From contig NZ_BMOV01000005.1 of the NCBI RefSeq assembly GCF_014647255.1, positions 1-64,000 on the forward strand: a stretch of DNA of 64,000 nt. Reading direction: 5' to 3'. Numbering within the stretch: position 1 is the stretch's first letter; every line of letters begins with the position of its first letter. Below are positions 8,837 through 17,340 of the stretch, piece by piece. The notes under the pieces were generated by a model, which had not been told where the DNA came from, searched no databases, and saw nothing but the letters and a program-made list of their open reading frames with translations. Source of the stretch: Iodidimonas muriae. Lineage in GTDB: Bacteria; Pseudomonadota; Alphaproteobacteria; Sphingomonadales; Rhodothalassiaceae. A program made the translations under genes and the position numbers.

Positions 8837-10054
8837 GACTGGGCGATACCGAAGCGGATGCTGTTTTGAGCCGTTTGTCTTCGGTTTCATCTGTTCGGGT
8901 TGATTGGTCATGCCTGCAAGGGCTTGGCTCACCCGTTCGGCGGCTTCCAACATGGGAGCATCGGCTAGATGGGCATAGCGCATGGTGGTTTGCGCCTGAG
9001 AGTGGCCCAAGAGCTTGCCGGTCATGTGCAGGCTTTCGCCGCTTGAGGCGGCATAAGAGGCAAAGGTGTGTCGCAGGTCATGGATGCGCACATCGTCAAG
9101 ACCAGCCGCTTTGCGGACCCGCCGCCAAGGCTTTTGAAAGTCGGTCAAGTAACCGCCAGCCTTTGCGCCCGCAATGATGTGGGGATTGCCTTCAAGCCTG
9201 GGGAGGCGCGCCAGAACCTCAAGGGCTGCGGTTCCAAGATAGATGCGCTTCTTGCCGGTCTTGCTGTCCGGCAGTTCCATCATATTGCCGCGCACATAGT
9301 CCCATTTGGCTGTCTGGATTTCTCCCAAGCGCGCGCCGGTGAACAGTAACAGTTTGATGCCAGCGACGAAGAACATATTTTCCAGCCCTGCCGCCTGCCG
9401 TTCGTCCAGCGTGGCCAGAAGGGCGGCAATCTCATCGCGGGTTAAATAGCGTTCCTTCTTTTCTTCAGGATATTTCTTCACATGGCGGCAGGGATTGCTG
9501 CCATCGGGCCGCAAGCCCCATTCTTCCGCCTTGTTGAACAGGGCAGACAAAACCCCAAGGGTGCGGTTGGCCTGATAGGGGATGGCGTTATGTTGGGCAT
9601 GAAGGGTGGAGATATGCTTGCGGACCACCTCAATGGCCTTCATGCGCCCGATGGCAGGCTTGATGAATAGCTCGATATTGCGGCGATATTCCTTGATGGT
9701 TGATGGCTTGCAGTGGCGTTCCACATGGGTGTCCATGAAGCGGTCGCATAGATCGGCAACGGTAGGGGATTGCACAAAGTCTTGGCGTTCGGCGGACGGG
9801 TCATCGCCATGGGTGACGCTCATCAGCTTGTCGCGGGCCAGTTTGCGCGCTTCATCGGGGGTCAAGACGCCATGTTGGCCAAGGGTGAGCTTGCGGGTGC
9901 GTTTGGCGGCATTGCGATATTGGATGATGTAGCTCTTAATGCCGGAGGCATAAACACGTAGGCCAAAGCCTTTCACCTCGGCATCCCACAACAAATAATC
10001 CTTGTCATGAATTGTGGCGGCATCGACGATGCGTTTGGTCAGTTTGATAGTCAC
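8831..10054 (-). CDS. Tyrosine recombinase / site-specific integrase
   Basis: 407 residues from GTG 10054, which has AAAGGGA upstream; the frame is open to 10198, but that extension runs through a repeat and gives unconvincing protein. An N-terminal DUF4102/arm-binding domain (VKGFGLRVY...KLTLGQHG) is followed by a core-binding domain and the catalytic domain with Arg in GARLGE (near residue 241), HDLRH (near 325), LLGHS (near 350) and the Tyr nucleophile in MRYAHL (near 360). All catalytic residues are present. It reads away from attR, whose core lies about 165 bp upstream of its start, and is the obvious enzyme for the 48-bp tRNA-fMet repeats. Confidence 0.93.
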   Translation of the reverse strand: MTIKLTKRIVDAATIHDKDYLLWDAEVKGFGLRVYASGIKSYIIQYRNAAKRTRKLTLGQHGVLTPDEARKLARDKLMSVTHGDDPSAERQDFVQSPTVADLCDRFMDTHVERHCKPSTIKEYRRNIELFIKPAIGRMKAIEVVRKHISTLHAQHNAIPYQANRTLGVLSALFNKAEEWGLRPDGSNPCRHVKKYPEEKKERYLTRDEIAALLATLDERQAAGLENMFFVAGIKLLLFTGARLGEIQTAKWDYVRGNMMELPDSKTGKKRIYLGTAALEVLARLPRLEGNPHIIAGAKAGGYLTDFQKPWRRVRKAAGLDDVRIHDLRHTFASYAASSGESLHMTGKLLGHSQAQTTMRYAHLADAPMLEAAERVSQALAGMTNQPEQMKPKTNGSKQHPLRYRPVT

Positions 10055-10066
10055 CTGTTCCCTTTC

Positions 10067-10090
10067 CCACGGAAGCAATACGGAAGCACG
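10067..10090 (+). repeat. Putative integrase arm-type site, right
   Basis: Identical over 24 bases to 111-134 near attL. It lies directly upstream of the integrase start, where integrase binding could also repress its own promoter. Confidence 0.6.
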
Positions 10091-10219
10091 CGGTAGCGAA
10101 ATGCGTGAGATCAGGGAGTAATGAGGCGTAGATGAATGATTAATGAATGCCTGTAATATCAGTGACTTATAGAGACAAAGCGCCATTGGCGGAAACACAG
10201 CGCAAGGCCCTGATGCTAT

Positions 10220-10267
10220 CTCATAACCTGAAGGTCATAGGTTCAAATCCTATCCCCGCAACCAATC
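10220..10267 (+). repeat. attR: right 48-bp direct repeat of the island
   Basis: Identical to 21-68. The sequence upstream of 10220 does not continue the tRNA, so this copy is only the 3' fragment and marks the right end of the element. Confidence 0.93.
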
Positions 10268-10567
10268 AAAGCAAAGCCGCTAAGTCAATGACTCAGCGGC
10301 TTTTTGCTGTCCAAAATATAAAAGCAAAACTCGGCAATAACCGCCTGAGCCTTTCGTCCTCCCTCGGAAGCATTACGGAAGCACGAGAATCACAAAACAA
10401 ACGGCAATAAACCCGTGTGCCGCACGGATAAAAACCTTGACCATAAAGGCTGTCGAGATCCGCGCATATAGGCCAAGGCCCGGGAGTGGCCTCTCTCCCT
10501 TAGATCAATTATAATTAAAATAAATCAGGCAATCAGGGGGGGGCAGGGATGAGTTTCAGGGAAAGGC
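10268..10567. other. Gene-free junction with a diverged copy of the island's left end
   Basis: After the terminator, 10332-10400 resembles 87-150 at the left island end: it repeats CGCCTGAGCCTTT, the double CGGAAGCA motif (10363-10385) and ACGAGAATCACA. No coding region is convincing here. The stretch ends with a G run and an AGGGA Shine-Dalgarno for the next gene. Confidence 0.6.
10273..10305 (+). terminator. Rho-independent terminator beyond attR
   Basis: Stem AAAGCCGCT / AGCGGCTTT (10273-10281 with 10295-10303), extended by four more pairs past one mismatch, with a 3-nt loop and a T run. Before the island inserted, this was probably the native terminator of the tRNA. Confidence 0.8.
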
Positions 10568-10973
10568 GTGAAATTCCGCTGGCAGGCGCTGCGACGTTGG
10601 GCCGCCCATGGGGTGCCGGTGTGGTTCACGCTTTTCGGCCTCATGGCTTTTATTTTCCTACCGTATTATGGGCTTCCTTTGTTGCTGTCAGTCGATCCTG
10701 TCGAGCGTCTTAGACTTTCCGGTGCCATCTTGCAAATCGCCGGCATTGGGAGCGTGGCTATTGGATTGCACAAGACGCGCGTAAATCTTTTCGCCAGGCC
10801 TGGTCTATGGAAGACCTTCATGGCGTGGTTCGCCAAGTTGGTACCGTTTTTTCGGGGCAGAACGGTACACCACTTAGACGCGGATGGTATTGCCTTTGGC
10901 TATACATTGCCTATTCCAACTTTAGGAACGCGTATAAAGGGCGCATCCCTTGAAGAGCGGGTCGTTTATCTAG

Positions 10974-11818
10974 GCTCAGGACCTATTAAATTGCTTGCGC
11001 TCGGCATGAGCGGTTGATTCAATGACAGCGTCAAGGAGGCGCTGTCGATGGATGTACCATTTTTGCTCAGTAAGGCGCAGATGCGCAGGATTGAGCCGTT
11101 TTTCCCGCTGTCGCATGGCATTCCGAGGGTCGACGACCGGCGGGTTGTCTCGGGTATCGTCTATGTCATCAAGCATGGCCTTATGTGGCGCGATGCCCCG
11201 AAGGGCTATGGGCCGCACAAGACGATCTACAATCGGTTCATTCGCTGGAGCCGTCTTGGGGTGTTCAACCGCATCTTCGCCGAGTTGGCAGGCAAGGCCG
11301 GTGAGCCCGACCGGATCATGATCGATGCCACGCACCTCAAGGCCCACCGGACCGCTGCCAGCCTGTTAAAAGGGGGGCTCTTCCCCGACGTATCGGGCGC
11401 ACCAAGGGCGGGCTGAACTCCAAGCTCCACGCCGTCCGCGATGGCGAGGGGCGGCCGATCATGATGCTGCTCACCGAAGGCCAGATGAGCGACCACAAGG
11501 GTGCTCTTCTGTTGTTTCCCAGCCTTCCCAGGGCCAAGGAACTGCTCGCCGACAAGGGCTACGACAGCGACTGGTTTCGTGAGGCGCTGATCGACCAGGG
11601 CATCACCCCATGCATCCCGCCTCGCTCGAACCGCAAGGTCCAGCATCCCTATGATGCGCAGCTCTACAAGCAGCGCCACAAGATCGAGAATGTCTTCGGC
11701 AGGATCAAGGACTGGCGACGCGTCGCAACCCGCTATGACCGGTGCGCACACACATTCATGTCCGCAATCTCCATCGCCGCAACCATGTGCTACTGGTTGT
11801 GATCAATGAGTCCTGAGC
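10974..11818 (+). mobile_element. IS5-family (IS427-group) insertion sequence, 845 bp
   Basis: The ends carry inverted repeats (GCTCAGGAC at 10974, GTCCTGAGC ending at 11818) and are flanked by a CTAG target duplication at 10970-10973 and 11819-11822, the YTAR target of the IS427 group. Length, two-frame transposase and target all agree. It lies just outside attR. Confidence 0.93.
11048..11802 (+). CDS. IS427-group transposase made by -1 frameshifting
   Basis: The first frame runs from ATG 11048 (AAGGAGG upstream) to 11416. The second frame, one base back, carries the rest to 11802. The switch point is most likely the run TTAAAAGGGGGG at 11366-11377; past it the -1 frame gives IGRTKGGLNSKLHAV, the conserved continuation of these transposases. 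DDE residues are present: Asp in RIMIDATH, Asp in LADKGYD and Glu in RHKIENVFGRIKDWRR. Both frames look intact, so the element may be active. Alternatively the two frames are annotated as separate orfA (11048-11416) and orfB. Confidence 0.9.
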
Positions 11819-12070
11819 CTAGAGAGAACTCTTGCTGACCTACAAGTGCAGCAACGTACCGACATTAAAGAGATAAGAAACGAGCTGCAGACCGGCCTGA
11901 AAGAGGAAAAGGACGTGCGCAGAAATGATGACCAGAAGCTTGTCCAGAAGCTTGAAGACGCTGTGATAGGCGGAATTCATATCGAACTGGCGGGTTTGGC
12001 TTTTCTTACAGTCGGCGTTCAGCTTGGCACGATTCCGGATCAGGTTGCGCCTCTGCTTGGGCTGCAGTGA

Positions 12071-12399
12071 AGCTAAGGCCGTTATCGCGTTTTTCTGTAT
12101 TAATCCGGTTTCGGGGTGAGGGCTGGTTTCCCCATGATGCTTGCAAATATCGTTCAAAACGACCAATTCATTTAATGAATGGTCCCCGTGCGTGACGGGG
12201 GGGGCATCGGGTTTTGGTCCGTCTGTCTGGATATGTCGATTTTCTTTGGACAGGGTGGTATCCCATGTGACAAGGACACAAGCTCGTGGTCTTCAATGCG
12301 TGATGTGCGGCATATTTTTTCTGCCACCCGATGGTTTCGACCAAAAGAGAGCGGTAGAACCCGCGGCGACATCTGAATATCTTAATCGTGGAGCTCCAA
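12071..12399. other. Intergenic stretch before hpd, no gene seen
   Basis: No open frame here has convincing protein composition. It should contain the hpd promoter; no clear -35/-10 pair or operator was identified. Confidence 0.5.
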
Positions 12400-13488
12400 A
12401 TGGCTGATTTGTTTGAAAACCCCGCTGGTCTTGATGGTTTCGAATTCATCGAGTTTTCTGCGCCGGAAAAGGGTATGCTGGAACCGGTTTTTGAAACCAT
12501 GGGGTTCGTCAAGATCGCCCGCCACCGCTCGAAAGATGTGGAACTTTGGCGTCAGGGCGGCATTAATCTGATCACCAATTACGAGCCGAAATCTGCCGCT
12601 TGGTATTTTGCCCGCGAACATGGGCCGAGCGCGTGCGGCATGGGCTTCCGGGTGCGGGATGCGCGGGCGGCCTATCGGCATTTGCTCGATCAAGGCGCCG
12701 AGCCGGTTCATGTCGAGACCGGCCCAATGGAGCTGCGTATTCCCGGTATTCGCGGCATTGGCAGTTCGATCATCTATCTGATCGACCGCTATGGCGAAGA
12801 GGAAGACGATCTCAATATTTACGATATCGATTTCAACTATCTGCCCGGCGTTGACCGCTATCCCGAAGGCTGTGGCTTCCAGCTTATCGATCACCTGACC
12901 CACAATGTTTATGGCGGCCGCATGGCCTATTGGGCCGATTATTATGAAAAGCTTTTCAATTTTCAGGAAATCCGCTTCTTCGACATTAAAGGCGAATATA
13001 CGGGCCTTACTTCTAAGGCGCTGACGGCACCGGACGGCAAGATCCGTATTCCGCTTAATGAAGAAGGCGAGGGCGGCAAGGGGCAGATCGAAGAATTCCT
13101 GCGCGCCTATAATGGCGAGGGTATCCAGCATATCGCACTTATTTGCGATGATCTTGTTGCGTGCTGGGACCGTTTGAAAGAGAAGGGTGTGCCCTTCATG
13201 ACCGCACCGCCGGACACTTATTACAAAATGCTGGACGAGCGCTTGCCGGGACATGGCGAGCCTGTGGAGGAGCTTCAAAAGCGCGGCATTTTGCTTGACG
13301 GGACAACCGAAGGCGGTGAACCGCGTTTGCTGTTGCAAATCTTCGCAGAACCACGGATCGGGCCTGTTTTCTTTGAATTCATCCAGCGCAAAGGGGATTA
13401 CAAGGAAGGCTTCGGGGAAGGCAATTTCAAAGCCCTGTTCGAAAGCATCGAACGGGATCAGGTGGAGCGTGGTGTGCTGAAGGTCTAG
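12400..13488 (+). CDS. hpd: 4-hydroxyphenylpyruvate dioxygenase
   Basis: 362 residues from ATG 12400, with GGAG six bases upstream; an in-frame GTG at 12388 lies on that site and is less likely. Two vicinal-oxygen-chelate halves are visible. The Fe(II) ligands sit in IDHLTHNV (near residue 165), [10 protein letters not shown] (near 245) and [10 protein letters not shown] (near 325), and the C-terminal helix ([16 protein letters not shown]) that closes the active site is intact. The enzyme converts 4-hydroxyphenylpyruvate to homogentisate in tyrosine breakdown. No homogentisate dioxygenase or maleylacetoacetate gene is next to it, so it appears to stand alone. Confidence 0.96.
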   Translation: MADLFENPAGLDGFEFIEFSAPEKGMLEPVFETMGFVKIARHRSKDVELWRQGGINLITNYEPKSAAWYFAREHGPSACGMGFRVRDARAAYRHLLDQGAEPVHVETGPMELRIPGIRGIGSSIIYLIDRYGEEEDDLNIYDIDFNYLPGVDRYPEGCGFQLIDHLTHNVYGGRMAYWADYYEKLFNFQEIRFFDIKGEYTGLTSKALTAPDGKIRIPLNEEGEGGKGQIEEFLRAYNGEGIQHIALICDDLVACWDRLKEKGVPFMTAPPDTYYKMLDERLPGHGEPVEELQKRGILLDGTTEGGEPRLLLQIFAEPRIGPVFFEFIQRKGDYKEGFGEGNFKALFESIERDQVERGVLKV

Positions 13489-14130
13489 AAGACCAGCCAG
13501 AGGATAATAACGGGGCGGCCGCTTTTGGACGCGGTCGAGCCAATTTGTCAAGAAAAGAGAGCGGCGAGCCGAATTCAGATTGTTGGTTCGTCGCAATTTG
13601 TTCTTGATCGTGCGCTCCAAACCCATGCGGGAGCAAAGCATTCACAATGCGCGGGAAAATCCCACCCCACGCCCCCCATAGCGCAATGGTGACGCCTTGA
13701 GGCCGTTCTTATGAAGGCCGTCGCTTTGTTGAATGTCCCTCCAGCAAGATAAAACGATTTGGATATATCGTTGCCTGATATGACGAGTTGGCTAGAGCCT
13801 TTTTCAGCTTTCTAGCGCTTGTCGCTATAATCAAATGGCCGGAATGACTGTCACCATGGCTTGGCCTTGCCGCCTGCCATAAACCGTCATCTATGCTCGC
13901 ACGTACCTGCCTTCCTCCCTCCCCTAAGATGGGGCATTGCCTACATGGCAATAATCGTTTTGGTTCAATAAAATTTCTTTGCAAGAAGATACACATTTCT
14001 TTCGATATTGGAAATTAAATGGCATTGACAACGTTATCATTTACGATTTACTGTTTAAGACAACGCTGTCAAAAAGCCCATGAATGGCTGATGCTCATAC
14101 ACAGCATTTTTCGATGCTAGGGGAGGTAAG
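13489..14130. other. Intergenic stretch: regulatory region of the glucan-use locus
   Basis: No credible gene was found; short frames on the minus strand (13709-13996) have unlikely composition. The last 110 bp hold two LacI-type operators and a candidate promoter, with a GGGGAGGT ribosome site before ATG 14131. Confidence 0.6.
14025..14071 (+). promoter_or_regulatory. Promoter with two LacI-family operators
   Basis: TGACAACGTTATCA (14026-14039) and AGACAACGCTGTCA (14058-14071) are near-palindromes around a central CG, the shape of LacI-family operators. Their centres are 32 bp apart, about three helical turns. The first overlaps a TTGACA -35 candidate (14025-14030); TACTGT at 14049-14054 may be the -10. 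The LacI regulator at 23583 is the probable ligand-responsive repressor. Confidence 0.7.
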
Positions 14131-17127
14131 ATGACATTATGTGTTTCCGCGCGGTCTTTTAGATCCACATTGCGCACGCTGAAATATTCAACGGCATTAA
14201 CAGCCTGCTTGTTGGCGGCTGTTCCGGCCATGGCTCAGGTTACGACCGGAACGATCCGCGGCCATGTGGCGGGTGTCGGTGCCGGCACCGTTGTCGAAGC
14301 GGTCAATCCGGATACGGGGTTTTCACGGAAAGTCAAAACCCGTGAGGATGGAAGCTATGCGCTGACTGGGCTGCGTCCCGGCACCTACAGAATTACCGCC
14401 ACAGGTCCGGACGGTGTTTATGAAGAAGTGGTTCGCATTCAGGTGGCTCAATCCCTTGTGGTGGATATGGACCAGTTGACCAGCGATATTGAAGAAATCG
14501 TCGTGGTCGGCAAGGTGCGCCCGGGGATGGAGCTGCGCACGTCCGAGATCGGTACTAATGTTACCACAGAGCAGATCGACATGCTGCCCCAAGGCAGCCG
14601 GAATTTTCTCAATTTCGCCCGTCTCGCCCCGGGTGTTCGCGTGTCGCGTGATGAATTCCGTCAGCAATTCTCTGGCGGAGCAGCAAATGCACAGGGCGAT
14701 AGTCTGGCTGCCGGGCAAACCAATGTGTTTATCGATGGGGTGTCCTTGAAAAGCAATGTCCAGCAAGGCGGTATTGCGGGGCAAGATGGTAGCCGGGGCA
14801 ACCCCTTCAGCCAGCTTGCGGTTCAGGAATTCAAGGTTCTGACGCAGAATTTCAAGGCCGAGTTTGAGCAGGCGTCTTCTTCAGTGATCACCGCAGTGAC
14901 CAAATCGGGCAGCAATGAATTTGAAGCGGAAGCTTTTGGTTTGTTCGCCCGCAAGAATTTTACCGAGCGGAATTTTTTCGACAAGCGTGATGATCGCCCC
15001 AAACCGGATTTTTCCCGCAATCAGTTTGGCGCTTCAGTCAGTGGTCCGATCATCAAAGACAAGCTGTTTTTCTTTTTGTCTTATGAGGGGAATTTTCAGG
15101 ATCGATCCGAAACGGTGGTTCCTGGTGTGGTGACACCCGAACAGCAGGCGTTGCTTGGGTTCGACCCTCAGGAATTCGCAGGCACCCGGACCAGCCCATT
15201 CCGTGAACATTTGGGTTTTGCCAAACTGACTTGGGATATTTCGCAAAGCCAATATGCGGAAGTGGCTGTTAATGTCAGTCGTGAATCGGATATTCGCGAT
15301 TTTGGCGGACAGAACAGTTTGGAACGTGCCAATAATATAAAAAATCCGGTCACCAGCGTTCGTGCCAAGCATGAATTTAGTGGCGACTTCTTCCTTAACG
15401 AATTGACTTTTGATTGGCGTAAATCGACATTCAATCCGACGCCCCTGAATCAGGAAGATCCCGCCCTTAATTTCCGCAATGTTATCAATCTTGGCGGGCA
15501 GTCTTTCCGGCAAGAGGTGCAAGACGTCGCCTTTACCTTGCGCGACAATGTGACTTTCAGCGATATCAGCTGGCACGGCAATCATGTGGTCAAGGCCGGT
15601 ATCCGGGTGGCGCGGGTCGAAGCCGATGTGGAATTCGGGGCCTTCATCAATCCGCAGTTCGATTTTTTCGATCAACCTGCTGATGACCTTGATTTTTCCT
15701 TCCCTGCAGAAGCGCGACTTGGTGTTGGTGACCCCAATATCAGCGTAGGAAATACGCAGTTTGGGGTATTCCTCCAAGATGATTGGGAGGCCACTGACAA
15801 GCTGATATTCAATATCGGTATCCGCTGGGATTACGAAGGGAATATGAACAACAAGAACTTCGTAACGCCTGATGATGTTGCGGAGACGATGCGGCTTTTA
15901 CAAGAGATGAGAGACGCGGATACGGCGGACGCGCTGGCCCAGGGTTTTTCAGTGGCCCCCGATGCCTTTGACTTCCGGGCCGACGATTTCATTTCCACGG
16001 GCAATAACCGCTCCCCTTTCATGAAGGCGATTCAGCCGCGATTGGGGGTGTCTTATGATGTGTTTGGAGATGAAAGCACGGTGGTCTTTGCCGGTTGGGG
16101 GCGCAGCTTTGACCGTACGCTGTTCCGTGTGGCGGCAGAAGAAAGCATTCTCAACAATTTCGCGCAGCGGGTTTTCCTGTTTTCACGCGATGGTTCTTTG
16201 CGTAACGGACAGGAAACCATCGCCATCGACCGGCTTGATGGATTTACCCGGGAAGCCTTGCTGACTTTGGTGGAGGAAGGCAATGATCCAGGCCGCGAAG
16301 TGCGGGCGGTCGATAACGACCTGAAGCCGCCGCGTTCCGACCAGTTCAATCTGGGTGTGCGCCAGCAGGTGCCAATGTTTGAAACGGTGTTTAATTTTTC
16401 GGCGACATATAGCCATATTCGCGGGAAGAACGACATTGCCTTTTTGCCGGTCAACCGTTCCAATTTCGACCGTGATGACGACGGGCGGTTGGACGTGATC
16501 AATACCCCACGGGATTTCGGTCCGTTCAACAATGTGATCGTTGGTGTGAATGGCCGCAAAACCCGGTTCAATGCGCTGTTCCTGACTTTGGATAAGCCCT
16601 ATTCGGCAGAAGAGGGCTGGGGCTTTAATGTCGCTTACACCCTGAGTTTCGCCAAGCAACGGGGCAATACCTTCAATTTTGATTGGATCAATCCCTTTAC
16701 GGCTCCGTTCAGGCCCAATGCCGCCGATGAGCGCCACCGTATCGTCATCAACGGTATTGTCGATCTTCCTTGGGGGCTGAAACTGTCTACCCTGACCGAG
16801 TTGGGGTCGGGCCAACCCTTCCAGGTGACCGACTTGTCGCAGGGCTTTGGCCGGCGCGCGGTGATCGGAAATCTCGGCGATCATCCTGGACTCTTCGCCT
16901 TCAAGCAGGTGGATTTGCGTGTGCAAAAGGACTTCGAGGGCGATTTCTTCGGCGGATTGGAAAAGCTAAGCGTGTTTGTGGAAGCCATCAATCTGTTTAA
17001 CAGCAACAATTTCGGCGGGCGGGATGGCTTCATTCCCTTCCAGGGAGAAAATCCGAATTTCGGATTGCCATTCAGCTTGGCAGGGCCTGCGCGGACCATT
17101 CAGTTCGGCATCAAGGCAAAGCTGTAA
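14131..17127 (+). CDS. TonB-dependent receptor with N-terminal carboxypeptidase-regulatory-like domain
   Basis: 998 residues. A signal peptide (cleavage near AMAQ) is followed by a CarboxypepD_reg-like beta domain (about 38-110), a plug domain and a 22-strand-type barrel ending in IQFGIKAKL. The receptor family with this extra domain in sphingomonad- and Caulobacter-like bacteria imports oligosaccharides through the outer membrane without a SusD partner, and none is present here. It is the first gene of the glucan locus and the one with the LacI operators, so it probably takes up beta-1,2-glucan fragments or related periplasmic glucans. The substrate is inferred from the neighbouring hydrolases. 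Confidence 0.93.
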   Translation: MTLCVSARSFRSTLRTLKYSTALTACLLAAVPAMAQVTTGTIRGHVAGVGAGTVVEAVNPDTGFSRKVKTREDGSYALTGLRPGTYRITATGPDGVYEEVVRIQVAQSLVVDMDQLTSDIEEIVVVGKVRPGMELRTSEIGTNVTTEQIDMLPQGSRNFLNFARLAPGVRVSRDEFRQQFSGGAANAQGDSLAAGQTNVFIDGVSLKSNVQQGGIAGQDGSRGNPFSQLAVQEFKVLTQNFKAEFEQASSSVITAVTKSGSNEFEAEAFGLFARKNFTERNFFDKRDDRPKPDFSRNQFGASVSGPIIKDKLFFFLSYEGNFQDRSETVVPGVVTPEQQALLGFDPQEFAGTRTSPFREHLGFAKLTWDISQSQYAEVAVNVSRESDIRDFGGQNSLERANNIKNPVTSVRAKHEFSGDFFLNELTFDWRKSTFNPTPLNQEDPALNFRNVINLGGQSFRQEVQDVAFTLRDNVTFSDISWHGNHVVKAGIRVARVEADVEFGAFINPQFDFFDQPADDLDFSFPAEARLGVGDPNISVGNTQFGVFLQDDWEATDKLIFNIGIRWDYEGNMNNKNFVTPDDVAETMRLLQEMRDADTADALAQGFSVAPDAFDFRADDFISTGNNRSPFMKAIQPRLGVSYDVFGDESTVVFAGWGRSFDRTLFRVAAEESILNNFAQRVFLFSRDGSLRNGQETIAIDRLDGFTREALLTLVEEGNDPGREVRAVDNDLKPPRSDQFNLGVRQQVPMFETVFNFSATYSHIRGKNDIAFLPVNRSNFDRDDDGRLDVINTPRDFGPFNNVIVGVNGRKTRFNALFLTLDKPYSAEEGWGFNVAYTLSFAKQRGNTFNFDWINPFTAPFRPNAADERHRIVINGIVDLPWGLKLSTLTELGSGQPFQVTDLSQGFGRRAVIGNLGDHPGLFAFKQVDLRVQKDFEGDFFGGLEKLSVFVEAINLFNSNNFGGRDGFIPFQGENPNFGLPFSLAGPARTIQFGIKAKL

Positions 17128-17141
17128 AATATGGCCTCGTC

Positions 17142-17179
17142 ATGGGCAGTGGCTGGCAAGATGTCCCGTCGCTGCCCAT
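17142..17179 (+). terminator. Hairpin after the receptor gene (weak terminator or mRNA-processing element)
   Basis: ATGGGCAG (17142-17149) pairs with CTGCCCAT (17172-17179). The loop is long and no T run follows, so it may only dampen read-through between the highly expressed receptor and the enzymes downstream. Confidence 0.35.
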
Positions 17180-17340
17180 CCATGGCGGGGGCATCTTGTT
17201 TCCATTGATATGAGGAAAAGGGGTCAGGTGTGTTTGGGCAGTTGAGTGCGTGTGGTGCAAGGCGGATCTATGGACGATCCCGGCGCGGAGTGTCGGATTT
17301 TTGCGGAACGTCTGGTTCTAAACGCTGCCCATTGTCGAGC

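Larger units (their letters stand above)
10568..12070 (+). pseudogene. Membrane protein with coiled coil, interrupted by an IS
   Basis: Reading from GTG 10568 (AGGGA upstream), the frame is cut at 10973 by the IS and resumes at 11823. Removing 10974-11818 plus one CTAG copy restores a continuous 217-residue protein. It has two N-terminal membrane segments (about residues 16-65), a soluble part, a charged coiled coil (about 133-185) and a C-terminal hydrophobic segment ending GLQ-stop at 12070. The family is not recognised. Left alone, the 5' fragment would read into the IS and stop at 11017. Confidence 0.85.

Noticed and set aside
10147-10410. Open frame running through attR
   Set aside because: It reads through the tRNA fragment and a terminator, so translation is improbable.
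12382-13641. Long minus-strand open frame (419 codons) opposite hpd
   Set aside because: It mirrors a clear dioxygenase gene; its protein has no family features and arises from codon bias on the real strand.
13709-13996. 95-codon minus-strand frame between hpd and the receptor
   Set aside because: No ribosome site, no recognisable motif and poor composition.
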